NCBI RefSeq assembly: GCF_001044235.1 | Contig: NZ_JYNL01000004.1 | Location: forward strand, 62,749 to 126,748 | Source of the DNA: Mycolicibacterium chlorophenolicum | GTDB taxonomy: Bacteria; Actinomycetota; Actinomycetes; Mycobacteriales; Mycobacteriaceae | DNA: 64,000 bases | Direction: 5' to 3' | Shown: positions 1 to 9,405 of the stretch, one piece after another | How the letters are laid out: each line of letters begins with the position of its first letter | Numbering within the stretch: the stretch's first letter is position 1 | The notes under the pieces: generated by a model | What the model saw: the letters and a program-made list of their open reading frames with translations, nothing else | Databases searched by the model: none | Told to the model about the DNA's origin: nothing | Position numbers and translations under genes: made by a program

Positions 1-725
1 CGATCTACCAGACCCTGCTCGACCACCCGAAGCGCACCGAATTCGATCTCAGCTCACTGCGATTCGCGGTCACTGGGGCCGCCACGATTCCGGTGGTGCT
101 GATCGAACGGATGCAGAACGAGCTCGAAATCGACATCGTGCTGACCGCCTACGGTCTGACCGAGGCCGCCGGGTTCGGCACGATGTGCCGGGCCGACGAC
201 GACGCAGTGACCGTCGCGACGACGTCGGGCCGCCCGATCGCGGACTTCGAGTTGCGCATCGGCGACGCCGGCGAGGTGCTGCTGCGAGGACCCAACGTGA
301 TGCTGGGCTACCTCGACGATCCGGACGCCACGGCCGCGGCGATCGACGCCGACGGCTGGCTGCACACCGGCGATGTCGGCGAGCTCGACGAAGCCGGCAA
401 TCTGAAGATCACCGACCGCCTCAAGGACATGTACATCTGCGGCGGCTTCAACGTCTACCCGGCCGAGATCGAACAGGTGCTCGCCCGGCTGCCCGGCGTC
501 GCCGAGGCGGCCGTCATCGGGGTGCCCGACGACCGGCTCGGCGAGGTCGGCAAGGCGTTCGTCGTCGCGCTGCCCGGCGCCGATCTCGACGAGAAGACCG
601 TCATCGAGCACGCGCGCGCCCACCTGGCCAACTTCAAGACCCCGCGCTCGGTCGAGTTCCTCGACGCGCTGCCGCGCAACCCCGGCGGCAAGGTGGTCAA
701 ACCCCAACTGCGAGGGAGACGCTGA
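1..725 (+). CDS. fadD3: FadD3-type acyl-CoA synthetase, C-terminal part (5' end outside window)
   Basis: Adenylate-forming ligase missing its N-terminus; the first full codon is at base 3. Visible family motifs are YGLTEAAG (adenylate-binding A5), GWLHTGDVGE (A7), DRLKDMYICGGFNVYPAEIE (A8 hinge) and NPGGKVVKP with the catalytic A10 lysine. The small mobile C-terminal domain is therefore intact. In M. tuberculosis the enzyme directly upstream of fadE31 is FadD3, which activates the cholesterol ring C/D remnant HIP with ATP and CoA; this identification rests on gene order as much as on sequence. The stop overlaps the next start as TGATG, so it is translationally coupled to fadE31. Its promoter, expected to be under KstR2, is not in the window. 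Confidence 0.85.
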   Translation, partial: IYQTLLDHPKRTEFDLSSLRFAVTGAATIPVVLIERMQNELEIDIVLTAYGLTEAAGFGTMCRADDDAVTVATTSGRPIADFELRIGDAGEVLLRGPNVMLGYLDDPDATAAAIDADGWLHTGDVGELDEAGNLKITDRLKDMYICGGFNVYPAEIEQVLARLPGVAEAAVIGVPDDRLGEVGKAFVVALPGADLDEKTVIEHARAHLANFKTPRSVEFLDALPRNPGGKVVKPQLRGRR

Positions 726-1849
726 TGGACCTGACCTTCGACGAGGCCACCGAGGAGTTCCGCGCCGAGGTGCGCGAGTTCCTCGCCGCCCACACCGACG
801 ACTTCCCCACCGAGTCCTACGACACCGCAGAGGGTTTCGAACAGCACCGCCGCTGGGACAAAGTGCTCTTCGACGCCGGGCTGTCGGTGATCACGTGGCC
901 GGAACAGTACGGCGGGCGTGACGCGTCGCTGCTGCAGTGGATCGTCTACGAGGAGGAATACTTCCGCGCCGGCGCCCCGGGCCGGGCCAGCGCCAACGGC
1001 ACGTCGATGCTCGCGCCCACGCTGTTCGCCCACGGCACCGAGGAGCAACGCGACCGTGTGCTGCCGAAGATGGCCAGCGGCGAGGAGATCTGGGCCCAGG
1101 CGTGGTCGGAACCCGAATCGGGCAGCGATCTGGCGTCGCTGCGCTCGACGGCCACCAGGACCGACGGCGGCTGGCTGCTCAACGGGCAGAAGATCTGGAG
1201 CTCCCGGGCGGTGTTCGGGGAGCGCGCCTTCGGGCTGTTCCGCTCCGACCCCGAGGCGCAGCGGCACAAGGGCCTCACCTACGTGATGTTCGACCTGAAG
1301 GCCGACGGGGTGACGGTGCGGCCGATCGCGCAGCTCGGCGGCGCCACCGGATTCGGGGAGATCTTCCTCGACGACGTGTTCGTGCCAGACGAGGACGTGA
1401 TCGGCGGGGTGCACGACGGGTGGCGGGCGGCGATGAGCACGTCGAGCAACGAGCGGGGCATGTCGCTGCGCAGCCCGGCCCGGTTCCTGGCACCGGCGGA
1501 ACGTCTAGTCGCGCAATGGAAGAACGATCCCGACCCGGCCTTCACCGACCGCGTCGCCGACGCGTGGATCAAGGCGCAGGCCTACCGCCTGCACACGTTC
1601 GGCACCGTGACGCGGGTGAGCAACGGCGGCGAACTGGGCGCCGAATCCTCGATCACCAAGGTGTTCTGGTCCGAGCTCGACGTGGCCCTGCACCAGACCG
1701 CGCTGGATCTGCGCGGCGCCGACGGGGAATTGATGGACTCGGTCACCGAGGGCCTGCTGTTCGCGCTCGGCGGCCCGATCTATGCCGGAACCAACGAGAT
1801 CCAGCGCAACATCATCGCCGAGCGGCTGCTGGGCCTGCCCCGAAAGTAG
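725..1849 (+). CDS. fadE31: Acyl-CoA dehydrogenase FadE31
   Basis: A 374-residue flavoprotein of the acyl-CoA dehydrogenase fold. It shows the FAD/substrate segment AWSEPESGSDLASLRS (about residues 125-140), NGQKIWSS, and the C-terminal signature YAGTNEIQRNIIAERLLGLP. It introduces a 2,3 double bond into an acyl-CoA thioester. In M. tuberculosis FadE31 does not work alone but pairs with FadE32 or FadE33 in alpha2-beta2 complexes acting on cholesterol C/D-ring intermediates. The order fadD3-fadE31-fadE32-fadE33 is kept here. The start overlaps the fadD3 stop by one base, so one operon is likely. The exact substrate cannot be read from sequence. Confidence 0.9.
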   Translation: MDLTFDEATEEFRAEVREFLAAHTDDFPTESYDTAEGFEQHRRWDKVLFDAGLSVITWPEQYGGRDASLLQWIVYEEEYFRAGAPGRASANGTSMLAPTLFAHGTEEQRDRVLPKMASGEEIWAQAWSEPESGSDLASLRSTATRTDGGWLLNGQKIWSSRAVFGERAFGLFRSDPEAQRHKGLTYVMFDLKADGVTVRPIAQLGGATGFGEIFLDDVFVPDEDVIGGVHDGWRAAMSTSSNERGMSLRSPARFLAPAERLVAQWKNDPDPAFTDRVADAWIKAQAYRLHTFGTVTRVSNGGELGAESSITKVFWSELDVALHQTALDLRGADGELMDSVTEGLLFALGGPIYAGTNEIQRNIIAERLLGLPRK

Positions 1850-1854
1850 ATGAC

Positions 1855-2808
1855 GTGAACTTCGAGATCGACGACCAGCAGCGGGATTTCGCGGCGAGTA
1901 TCGATGCCGCCCTGAGTGCTGCGAACCTGCCCGACGCCGTGCGGGCCTGGGCCGCAGGCGACGCCGCGCCCGGACGCAAGGCGTGGGCGCAGCTGTCCGA
2001 CCTGGGCGTGACCGCCCTGATGGTGCCCGAACGTTTCGACGGTATCGACGCCCATCCCGTCGACCTGGTGGTGGCCTTGGAGCGGCTGGGCCGCTGGAAT
2101 GTGCCGGGGCCCGTGACGGAATCGATCGCGGTGGCCCCGATCCTGCTGGCCGACGACGAGCGCGCGGGTGCGCTGGCGTCCGGGGACCTCGTCGCCACCG
2201 TGGCCGCCCCGCCTCTGGTCGCGCGGGCGGTCGACGCCGACACCGCCGGGCTGGTGCTGCTCGCCGCCGACGGACAGGTCAGTGACGCCGCCGCCGGCGC
2301 GCGGCAGGAATCGGTCGATCCGAGCCGGCACCTGTTCGACGTCACCGCCGCCGGAGACGGCCGGCCCGCCGATGTGGCGCGGGCGTTCGAATTCGGCGCC
2401 CTGGCCACCGCGGCACAGCTGATCGGCGCCGCACAGGCGATGCTCGACGCCTCGGTCGACTACGCCAAGCAGCGCAGCCAATTCGGCACCATCATCGGCA
2501 CCTACCAGGCGATCAAGCACAAGCTCGCCGACGTGCTGATCGCGGTCGAGATGGCGCGACCGCTGGTGTACGGAGCCGCGCTGTCCCTGGCGGACGGCTC
2601 CGGCGACACCGCCCGCGACGTCAGCGCCGCCAAGGTCGCCGCAGCCGACGCCGCGCTGCTCGCGGCCCGGTCGGCACTGCAGACCCACGGTGCGATCGGC
2701 TACACCCAGGAGCACGACCTGTCGCTGCTGCTGTTGCGGGTGCAGGCGCTGCGCCCCGCCTGGGGCGACCCGACGTGGCACCGTCGACGAGTGTTGGAGG
2801 CACTGTGA
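1855..2808 (+). CDS. fadE32: Acyl-CoA dehydrogenase FadE32
   Basis: A 317-residue acyl-CoA dehydrogenase-like protein starting with GTG (MNFEIDDQQRDF), five bases after the fadE31 stop. Typical for this partner subunit, it is shorter than FadE31. It carries VDYAKQRSQFGTIIGTYQAIKHKLAD (conserved arginine and the IKH region, about residues 200-225) and LQTHGAIGYTQEHDLSL near the end. It is the expected partner of FadE31 in a heteromeric dehydrogenase for cholesterol ring degradation products. An ATG at 1850 is out of frame, so the GTG is the only reasonable start. It overlaps fadE33 by four bases (GTGA). Confidence 0.88.
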   Translation: MNFEIDDQQRDFAASIDAALSAANLPDAVRAWAAGDAAPGRKAWAQLSDLGVTALMVPERFDGIDAHPVDLVVALERLGRWNVPGPVTESIAVAPILLADDERAGALASGDLVATVAAPPLVARAVDADTAGLVLLAADGQVSDAAAGARQESVDPSRHLFDVTAAGDGRPADVARAFEFGALATAAQLIGAAQAMLDASVDYAKQRSQFGTIIGTYQAIKHKLADVLIAVEMARPLVYGAALSLADGSGDTARDVSAAKVAAADAALLAARSALQTHGAIGYTQEHDLSLLLLRVQALRPAWGDPTWHRRRVLEAL

Positions 2809-3752
2809 GTTCGAGCGAAGAACGGGAGTTGTTGCGCGACACCGTCGCAGCGCTGGTCGACAAACACGCCTCCTCCGAGGCCGTGCGCGCGGCGGCGGCG
2901 TCGGAGCGCGGTTACGACGAGGCGCTGTGGACGATGCTCTGCGAACAGGTCGGCGCCGCCGCGCTGGTGGTGCCCGAGGAACTCGGCGGCGCGGGCGGCG
3001 AACTCGCCGACGCCGCGGTGGTGCTCGAGGAACTGGGCAAGGCGCTGGTGCCGACGCCGCTGCTCGGCACGATCCTGGCCCAGCTGGCCCTGCTGTCGCT
3101 CGACGACCCCGACACCGATCTGCTGGAGGCGCTGGCCGAGGGCAGCGCGATCGGCACCGTCGTGTTCGACCCGGGCTACGTCGTCAACGGCAACGTGGCC
3201 GACGTGGTGATCGCCGCCGACGGCGAATCACTCACGCACTGGCGCTCTTTCACCACGACCCCGGCCGTCGCGATGGACATCACCCGCCCGCTGGCCGCGC
3301 TCGAGCCCACCGACACCGCGGTACTCGGCCCGGACCCCGGGCTGGCCGACACCGCGGCGCTCCTGCTGGCGGCCGAGCAGGTCGGCGCGGCGGCACGATG
3401 CCTGGACCGCACGGTCGCCTACACCAAGGACCGCGTGCAGTTCGGCCGCCCGATCGGCAGCTTCCAGGCGCTCAAGCACCGGATGGCCGACATGCACGTG
3501 GCCGTCGAAACGGCCAGGGCCGTCGTCGACGGGGCGATCGCCGAACCCTCGGCAGCCTCCGCGGCGCTGGCCCGGCTGGCCGCCAGTGAGGCCCTGTCGC
3601 TGGTGGCCGCCGAGGCCGTGCAGCTGCACGGCGGCATCGCGATCACCTGGGAGAGCGACATCCAGCTGTACTTCAAGCGCGCGCACGGCAGCGCGCAGCT
3701 GCTCGGTCCGCCGCGCGAGCAGCTGCGCCGCCTCGAATCCGAGGTGTTCTAG
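2805..3752 (+). CDS. fadE33: Acyl-CoA dehydrogenase FadE33
   Basis: A 315-residue acyl-CoA dehydrogenase-like subunit. The GTG start overlaps the fadE32 TGA as GTGA; an upstream in-frame start at 2775 would lie inside fadE32 and is less likely. Motifs are VAYTKDRVQFGRPIGSFQALKHRMAD (about residues 205-230) and VQLHGGIAITWESDIQLYFKRA. In M. tuberculosis FadE33 is an alternative partner for FadE31. Together the three genes give two related heteromeric dehydrogenases from one operon. The stop codon TAG forms the first three bases of a possible -10 element for aspB. Confidence 0.88.
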   Translation: MSSSEERELLRDTVAALVDKHASSEAVRAAAASERGYDEALWTMLCEQVGAAALVVPEELGGAGGELADAAVVLEELGKALVPTPLLGTILAQLALLSLDDPDTDLLEALAEGSAIGTVVFDPGYVVNGNVADVVIAADGESLTHWRSFTTTPAVAMDITRPLAALEPTDTAVLGPDPGLADTAALLLAAEQVGAAARCLDRTVAYTKDRVQFGRPIGSFQALKHRMADMHVAVETARAVVDGAIAEPSAASAALARLAASEALSLVAAEAVQLHGGIAITWESDIQLYFKRAHGSAQLLGPPREQLRRLESEVF

Positions 3753-3755
3753 CCT
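3750..3755 (+). promoter_or_regulatory. Possible leaderless -10 element for aspB
   Basis: TAGCCT ends six bases before the aspB ATG and begins with the stop codon of fadE33. Mycobacterial -10 elements follow TANNNT and many transcripts start at the start codon itself, which would fit here. No good Shine-Dalgarno sequence is visible. This is a pattern match only. Confidence 0.4.
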
Positions 3756-3761
3756 GGCGGG

Positions 3762-4916
3762 ATGAGCGTCTCGCTGCGGGCCGGCATCCCCCCGTTCTAT
3801 GTGATGGACGTGTGGCTGGCCGCCGCGGAGCGGGCGCGCACGCACGGCGACCTGGTCAACCTGTCCGCCGGACAGCCCAGCGCCGGTGCGCCGGCGGCGG
3901 TCCGAGAGGCTGCCGTCACCGCGCTGCAGCACGACCGGCTCGGCTACACGGTCGCCCTCGGCATCCCCGAGCTGCGCGCCGCGATCGCCGGGGCGTACCT
4001 GCACCGCCACGGACTCACCGTCGACCCCGACGACGTCGTGATCACCACGGGCTCCTCCGGGGGCTTCCTGCTGGCGTTCCTGGCCTGTTTCGACGCCGGC
4101 GACCGGGTGGCGATCGCCAGTCCCGGATATCCCTGCTACCGCAACATCCTGACGGCGCTGGGCTGCGAGGTCGTCGAATTGCCGTGCGGCCCCGACACCC
4201 GGTTCCAGCCGACGCTGGCGATGCTCACCGAACTGGACCCGCCGGTCGCCGGGGTAGTCGTCGCGAGTCCGGCCAACCCGACCGGCACCGTGATCCCGCC
4301 AGACGAGCTCGCCGCGATCGCCGGCTGGTGCGCGTCGTCGGGGGTGCGGCTGATCAGCGACGAGGTGTACCACGGGCTGGTGTATCCCGGAGCCCCGGCG
4401 ACCAGCTGCGCGTGGGAGACCTCCCGGGAATCCGTTGTGATGAACAGTTTCTCGAAGTACTTCGCGATGACGGGCTGGCGGCTGGGATGGATGCTGGTAC
4501 CCCGGGAGCTCAGGCGCGCCGTCGATCGCCTGACGGGCAACTTCACCATCTGTCCGCCGGTGCTGCCGCAGCTGGCCGCCGTCGCTGCGTTCACGCCGGA
4601 GTCGATCGCCGAGGCGGAGTCCCTGCTCGACGGGTACGCGGCGAACCGCACGCTGCTGCTCGACGACCTGCGCGCGATCGGGGTCGATCGGCTCGCGCCC
4701 ACCGACGGGGCGTTCTACGTCTACGCCGACGTGTCGCGGTGGACCACCGACTCGCTGAGCTTCTGTTCGAAGCTGTTGGGAGACACCGGGGTTGCCATCG
4801 CTCCGGGCGTCGACTTCGACACCGTGCGGGGCGGCGCGTACGTCCGGCTGTCCTTCGCCGGACCCACCGCCGACATCGAGGAGGCGCTGCGCCGCATCGG
4901 CGGCTGGCTGAGCTGA
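3762..4916 (+). CDS. aspB: PLP-dependent class I aminotransferase (AspB-like)
   Basis: A 384-residue fold-type I aminotransferase. The PLP lysine is K232 in NSFSKYFAMTGWRLGW. Other class marks are LGYTVALGIPELRAAIA, the ASPANPTGTV asparagine loop, the LISDEVYHGL aspartate that contacts the pyridine nitrogen, and AYVRLSFA with the carboxylate-binding arginine. It moves an amino group between an amino acid and a 2-oxo acid; the true substrate is unknown despite the aspartate aminotransferase label used for the M. tuberculosis homologue at the same position. It follows the fadE genes in the same direction and ends four bases before the convergent xylH stop. Confidence 0.85.
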   Translation: MSVSLRAGIPPFYVMDVWLAAAERARTHGDLVNLSAGQPSAGAPAAVREAAVTALQHDRLGYTVALGIPELRAAIAGAYLHRHGLTVDPDDVVITTGSSGGFLLAFLACFDAGDRVAIASPGYPCYRNILTALGCEVVELPCGPDTRFQPTLAMLTELDPPVAGVVVASPANPTGTVIPPDELAAIAGWCASSGVRLISDEVYHGLVYPGAPATSCAWETSRESVVMNSFSKYFAMTGWRLGWMLVPRELRRAVDRLTGNFTICPPVLPQLAAVAAFTPESIAEAESLLDGYAANRTLLLDDLRAIGVDRLAPTDGAFYVYADVSRWTTDSLSFCSKLLGDTGVAIAPGVDFDTVRGGAYVRLSFAGPTADIEEALRRIGGWLS

Positions 4917-4920
4917 GCGC

Positions 4921-6198
4921 TCACCCCAGCCCGGTCGACGAACGACGGCGCCGCGAGATCGCGTCCACGCTCGCGGCAAGCAGCAGCACGCCTCCGGTCA
5001 CCAGGAAGTTGATGTACGACGACTGGTTGAGCAGCCCGAGCCCGTTGGCGATCGTCGCCACGACGACGCCGCCGATCACCGCGTCGACCGCGCGTCCGCG
5101 GCCACCGAACAGGCTGGTGCCGCCGATCACCGCCGCACCGACCGCGTACAGCAGCGTGTTGCCCGCCCCCGACGACGCGGACACCTTCCCGGCGTAGGAC
5201 GCGGCGATGATCCCGCTCAGCGCGGCCAGCGACGAGCAGGCGATGAACACCGACACCCGGATCCGGTTGACCGAGATGCCGGCCCGCCGGGCGGCTTCGG
5301 CGTTACCGCCGACGGCGTAGATGTGCCGACCGTACGCGGTCCGCTTGAGCAGCAGGGTCATCGCGATCAGCAGCACCAGGATCAGGGGCAGCACATAGGG
5401 CACCCCGCGGATCTGCACGTTCGGGTTGACGCTGCGATTCACGCTCATCACGAACGTGACACCGAGAACCACGACGGCGACGGCGACCACGCGCGCGACG
5501 ACCACGCCGAGCGGGGCGTGCGCCAACTGCAGGGACCGCTTGCGCTGGTACTGCCAGACCTCGAGCGCGCCGAACCCGACGACCACCGCGAACGCGATCG
5601 CCCAGCCGACCGTCACCGGCAGGTTGCTCACCGTCAGACCGCGGATCACCGGGTTGTCCACCCGTACCGAGCCGCCCTCCCCGATGAGCTTGAGGGTGAC
5701 GCCCTGCAACCCGAGGAAGAACGCCAACGTCACGACGAACGACGGGATTCCGAGCTTTGCGCGCAGCACACCGATGGCCAGACCGATCGCCGCGCCGCAC
5801 GCGATGCCGGCCAGCACCGCCGCCCACCACGGCCACCGTGCCTCGACGATGGTCAGTGCCATCACGCACGCCGACACCCCGCCCGCCACACCGGCGGACA
5901 GGTCGATGTCGCCGAGCAGCAGCACGAACACCAGGCCCATCGCCAGTACACAGATCGAGCCGGCCTGCGTGATCAGGTTGGCCAGATTGAGCGCCGACAT
6001 GAAGCGGTCGTTGGCCAGACCGAACACCACGAACAGCACGATGAGGCCGAGCACCGCGGGCAGCGATCCCATGTCGCCGCCGCGGACGCGGCGGACGTAC
6101 GCCCGCACCGCGTCGCCGAATCCGGCATCCGAGTGCGTGTCCGCCGCGAAATCGGACGCGGCCACCGCGCCCCCGGCGGGCGAACCGACTGTGGTCAT
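4921..6198 (-). CDS. xylH: Xylose ABC transporter permease XylH
   Basis: A 425-residue integral membrane protein of the ribose/xylose permease family (RbsC-like). About ten hydrophobic segments run from residue 46 on, after a hydrophilic N-terminal tail. AVGGNAEAARRAGI is the cytoplasmic loop that docks onto the ATPase, and GTSLFGGRG is a conserved late-helix motif. It forms the channel for sugar uptake with XylG and XylF. It is the third gene of the xylF-xylG-xylH transcript, 13 bases after xylG. The sugar is inferred from the adjacent xylose isomerase gene. Confidence 0.85.
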   Translation of the reverse strand: MTTVGSPAGGAVAASDFAADTHSDAGFGDAVRAYVRRVRGGDMGSLPAVLGLIVLFVVFGLANDRFMSALNLANLITQAGSICVLAMGLVFVLLLGDIDLSAGVAGGVSACVMALTIVEARWPWWAAVLAGIACGAAIGLAIGVLRAKLGIPSFVVTLAFFLGLQGVTLKLIGEGGSVRVDNPVIRGLTVSNLPVTVGWAIAFAVVVGFGALEVWQYQRKRSLQLAHAPLGVVVARVVAVAVVVLGVTFVMSVNRSVNPNVQIRGVPYVLPLILVLLIAMTLLLKRTAYGRHIYAVGGNAEAARRAGISVNRIRVSVFIACSSLAALSGIIAASYAGKVSASSGAGNTLLYAVGAAVIGGTSLFGGRGRAVDAVIGGVVVATIANGLGLLNQSSYINFLVTGGVLLLAASVDAISRRRRSSTGLG

Positions 6199-6211
6199 TG
6201 CGTGTCCTTCA

Positions 6212-7003
6212 CTACATCGACTCCGCGGCTTCGGCCGGCGCCAGCCCGAGGCTGCCGGAGCGACCCGCGGTGATCAGTTCGACGACCTGGCTGTGGGTCA
6301 CGTCGGCGGTCTTGACGTCGGCCGCCACCCGGCCCAGATACAGCGCGCAGATCCGGTCGGCCACCTCGAAGACGTCGCCCAGGTTGTGCGAGATCAGCAC
6401 GACGCCCACCCCCTGGTCGGCCAGCCGGCGCACCAGATCGATGACCTGTTGGGTCTGCGCGACGCCGAGTGCGGCCGTGGGCTCGTCCAGCAGGACCACT
6501 TTCGAGTTCCACAGCACCGACTTCGCGATCGCCACGGTCTGACGCTGCCCGCCCGACAGGCTCGACACCGTCTGGCGCACCGAGGTGACGGTGCGCACCG
6601 ACAGCGACTTCAGCGCGTCGCGCGCCATCGTCTCCATGCGGGCTTCGTCGAGCACGCCGCGGTGGGTGAGTTCCCTTCCGAGGAACATGTTCTCGACGAT
6701 GTCCAGGTTGTCGCACAGCGCCAGGTCCTGATAGACGACCTCGACACCGAGCGCCGCCACGTCGTTGGGACCGTGCACGGTGACCGGCTGCCCCTCGAAG
6801 AGGTAGGTGCCGGTGTCGATGGGATGGATCCCCGCGATCGCCTTGACCAGAGTGGACTTTCCCGCGCCGTTGTCACCGACCAGCGCGGTGACCTGCCCGG
6901 GATAGACGCGGAAATCGATGTCGTGCAGCACGTGCACGACGCCGAAACTCTTGTTGACAGAGCGGAGTTCGAGAATGGGCTCGGTCGAGACCGGGTCGAC
7001 CAT
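6212..7003 (-). CDS. xylG: Sugar ABC transporter ATP-binding protein XylG
   Basis: A 263-residue single-domain ATPase. Walker A is GDNGAGKST (about residue 43), the Q-loop lies in VVYQDLALCDNLDIVENMFLGRE, the signature is LSGGQRQTVAIAKS, and Walker B is VVLLDEPTAAL followed by an ISHN H-loop. Many ribose/xylose importers use a duplicated ATPase of about 500 residues; here one domain is present, so it would act as a homodimer. The ATG start gives MVDPVSTEP; a longer frame upstream would run into xylF. Seven bases separate it from the xylF stop, so the genes are co-transcribed. Confidence 0.87.
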   Translation of the reverse strand: MVDPVSTEPILELRSVNKSFGVVHVLHDIDFRVYPGQVTALVGDNGAGKSTLVKAIAGIHPIDTGTYLFEGQPVTVHGPNDVAALGVEVVYQDLALCDNLDIVENMFLGRELTHRGVLDEARMETMARDALKSLSVRTVTSVRQTVSSLSGGQRQTVAIAKSVLWNSKVVLLDEPTAALGVAQTQQVIDLVRRLADQGVGVVLISHNLGDVFEVADRICALYLGRVAADVKTADVTHSQVVELITAGRSGSLGLAPAEAAESM

Positions 7004-7010
7004 GTCGGCT

Positions 7011-8090
7011 CTACAATCCCGCCGCCGAGCACATCGCCGCGAACTGACCGGCGCACACCTCGTCCTTGGACTGGCCGCCGTCGGTGAAGACGACATCGAC
7101 GTTGTCCTTGGTGATCGACTTCGGCGTCAGCAGCACCGACGGCACGTCGCGGTTGCCCTGATCGTCGCGGGACGTGCTGTTGGTCTCCGGTGTCTGGCCG
7201 TTGGCCAACGCGATCGCGGCCTTCGCCAGTGCGCCCGCCTCCTCGGTGGCGGACTTGTACACGGTCATGCACTGGGTGCCGGCGAGGATGTTCTGCAGGC
7301 CTTCCACGGTGGCGTCCTGTCCAGTGACCGGCACCTGACCGGCGCGCTTGTTCTTGTCCAGGATCGAGATCACCGAGCCCGCCAACCCGTCGTTGGCGGC
7401 GTAGACGCCGTCGACCTTCCCGCCGGCCGCGGTGTAGAGCTGCTCGAAAATGGTGACCGCCTTGTCGTTGTCCCAGTCCGGCACGGCCTGCTCCCCCACG
7501 TTCTTGATGCTCGGCGTCGCGTCGATCACCGAGTGCGCGCCGGTGGAGAACAGGGTGGCGTTGTTGTCGGTGGGCGAGCCGTTGAGGAACACCACATTGG
7601 CGGGCTTACCGCCGAGGCAGTCCACCAGGCCCTGGCCCTGCAGCTCGCCGACTTTGGTGTTGTCGAACGAGACGTAGGCATCGGCCGAACCGCCGAGCGT
7701 GAGCCGGTCGTAGTCGATGGTCTTCACCCCTTGCGAGGCGGCCTTCTGCTGGATGGAGGCGCCGCTGTCGGAGTCCAGGTTGACGATCGCCAGCACCGTC
7801 ACGCCGTCGGCGATCATGCCGTCGGCGATGGTCGCCATCTGGTCGGCCGAGCCCTCGGCGTTCTGGATGTTGTACTCCACCCCCGCCTCTTTGAAGGCGG
7901 CCTCGAGCGCGGGACGGTCCTTGGTCTCCCACCGCACCGAGGATTTCGTGTCGGGCAGGATGACGCCGATCTTGCCTTTACCGCTCTGGCTGCTTCCGCC
8001 GCCGGAATCGGAACTGCTGCAGCCGCTGAGGCTGACCGCGACGACGGTGGTCGTGAGCAGGGCGGTGAGCAGGGTGCGCGTACGTGTCAC
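7011..8090 (-). CDS. xylF: Xylose-binding lipoprotein XylF
   Basis: A 359-residue periplasmic-binding-protein-like lipoprotein. The signal sequence ends in the lipobox LSGC (C24), followed by a serine/glycine linker and a type I sugar-binding fold. It should capture the sugar outside the membrane and deliver it to XylH/XylG. The start is GTG, chosen because GGAGG lies 8-9 bases upstream and the signal peptide begins with arginines (MTRTRT). It is first in the transporter operon; the operator-like site at 8111-8135 lies just upstream. Confidence 0.87.
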   Translation of the reverse strand: MTRTRTLLTALLTTTVVAVSLSGCSSSDSGGGSSQSGKGKIGVILPDTKSSVRWETKDRPALEAAFKEAGVEYNIQNAEGSADQMATIADGMIADGVTVLAIVNLDSDSGASIQQKAASQGVKTIDYDRLTLGGSADAYVSFDNTKVGELQGQGLVDCLGGKPANVVFLNGSPTDNNATLFSTGAHSVIDATPSIKNVGEQAVPDWDNDKAVTIFEQLYTAAGGKVDGVYAANDGLAGSVISILDKNKRAGQVPVTGQDATVEGLQNILAGTQCMTVYKSATEEAGALAKAAIALANGQTPETNSTSRDDQGNRDVPSVLLTPKSITKDNVDVVFTDGGQSKDEVCAGQFAAMCSAAGL

Positions 8091-8110
8091 GGGACTGGCC
8101 TCCGAACGAG

Positions 8111-8135
8111 TTTTGTTATCTGGGGCAACTTATAA
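8111..8135 (-). promoter_or_regulatory. Operator-like site upstream of xylF, similar to the xylA/xylR site
   Basis: The sequence ttttgttatctgggg followed by caacttataa closely resembles the palindrome in the xylA-xylR gap (ttttgttc, then gaacataa), with two extra bases in the right half. Both sit directly upstream of xyl genes, so a shared regulator, probably the ROK protein, is likely. The inverted symmetry is weaker here than in the other copy. Confidence 0.5.
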
Positions 8136-8160
8136 CGTGATGCACGTCACGTCCAGCGGC

Positions 8161-9384
8161 TCACCGCGCACCCATCAGGTGCTCGAGAGCCAGTTGGTTG
8201 AGTGCGACGAAGCCGAATCCCTTTGCGCCGAAGTAGGAATCGGTGTCGAAATCCTCGTAGGCGGACCGGTCGGCGAGCAGGTCGGCATAGGTTTCGCCAG
8301 GGTCGAGCGTCGGCGTCCGTAGCTCGGCGACCTTAGCCTGGGCCATCGCCTCGAGCACGGCGGGATCGGCGCGGAACGCGGCGGCGCGTTCCCGCAGAAG
8401 CAGATACATCCTCATGTTCGCCGCGGCCGACGCCCACACCCCCGCCATGTCTTCGGTGCGGCTGGGCTTGTAGTCGAAGTGGCGAGGTCCGGCGTAGGCG
8501 GGGCCGCCCTCCGGACCACCGTGTTCGAGCAGATCGACCAGTGCGAACGCGTTGGCCAGGTCGCCGTGGCCGAACACGAGGTCCTGGTCGAACTTGATGC
8601 CGCGCTGACCGTTGAGGTCGATGTGGAAGAGCTTGCCGCTGTAGAGCGCCTGACTGATGCCGTGCATGAAATTCAGGCCGGCCATCTGCTCGTGGCCCGT
8701 CTCGGGATTGACGCCGACCATCTCGGGGTGGGCCAGGGTGTCGATGAACGCCAGCGCGTGCCCGACGGTCGGCAGCAGGATGTCGCCACGGGGTTCGTTG
8801 GGCTTGGGCTCGATGGCGAACCGCAGTCCGCTGCCCTGGTCGATCACATACTGGCACAACAGATCCAGCGCCTCGCGGTAGCGTTCGAAGGCGGCCTGCA
8901 CGTCCTTGGCCGAATCGTATTCACTGCCCTCACGCCCGCCCCACAGCACGAACGTCTCGGCACCGAGTTCCATGGCGAGGTCGAGGTTGCGCAGGACCTT
9001 GCGCAACGCGAAACGACGCACCCCGCGGTCGTTGCTGGTGAACCCGCCGTCTTTGAACACCGGCTGGGTGAACAGATTGGTGGTCACCATCGGCACCACC
9101 ACGCCGGTGGCCGACAGCGCGGCACTCAGCCGGTCGATCATCCGCCGCCGCTCGGCCTCGGAGCTGCCGAACGGGAAGAGGTCGTCGTCATGGAAGGTGA
9201 GCCCGTAGGCCCCCAGTTCGGCGAGCCGCTCGACGGCCTCCACCACGTCGAGCGCGGGCCGGGTGGCGACGCCGAACGGGTCGTTCGCCGGCCAGCCGAT
9301 GGTCCACAGACCGAAGGAGAACTTGTCGGACGGGGTCGGCGACAGCGCATCCGAGGCGGCGGTGCCGGATTCCAGAACGGTCAT
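8161..9384 (-). CDS. xylA: Xylose isomerase
   Basis: A 407-residue TIM-barrel enzyme converting D-xylose to D-xylulose, with two divalent metals. Visible signatures are [12 protein letters not shown] (catalytic histidine region, about residue 68), [31 protein letters not shown] with the metal-binding glutamate, [14 protein letters not shown], and [20 protein letters not shown] with metal-binding aspartates. The start is ATG giving [13 protein letters not shown] with GGAG about 10 bases upstream; a longer reading to 9426 would pass through the operator. It is divergent from the ROK regulator and upstream of xylFGH. No xylulokinase gene is in the window. Confidence 0.93.
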   Translation of the reverse strand: MTVLESGTAASDALSPTPSDKFSFGLWTIGWPANDPFGVATRPALDVVEAVERLAELGAYGLTFHDDDLFPFGSSEAERRRMIDRLSAALSATGVVVPMVTTNLFTQPVFKDGGFTSNDRGVRRFALRKVLRNLDLAMELGAETFVLWGGREGSEYDSAKDVQAAFERYREALDLLCQYVIDQGSGLRFAIEPKPNEPRGDILLPTVGHALAFIDTLAHPEMVGVNPETGHEQMAGLNFMHGISQALYSGKLFHIDLNGQRGIKFDQDLVFGHGDLANAFALVDLLEHGGPEGGPAYAGPRHFDYKPSRTEDMAGVWASAAANMRMYLLLRERAAAFRADPAVLEAMAQAKVAELRTPTLDPGETYADLLADRSAYEDFDTDSYFGAKGFGFVALNQLALEHLMGAR

Positions 9385-9405
9385 GAGAAAGCTCCAGGGT
9401 GTGTA

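Noticed and set aside
3228..4979. Long - strand frame opposite fadE33 and aspB
   Set aside because: Shadow frame: Arg/Gly/Val-rich without any motif, while the + strand genes show complete families.
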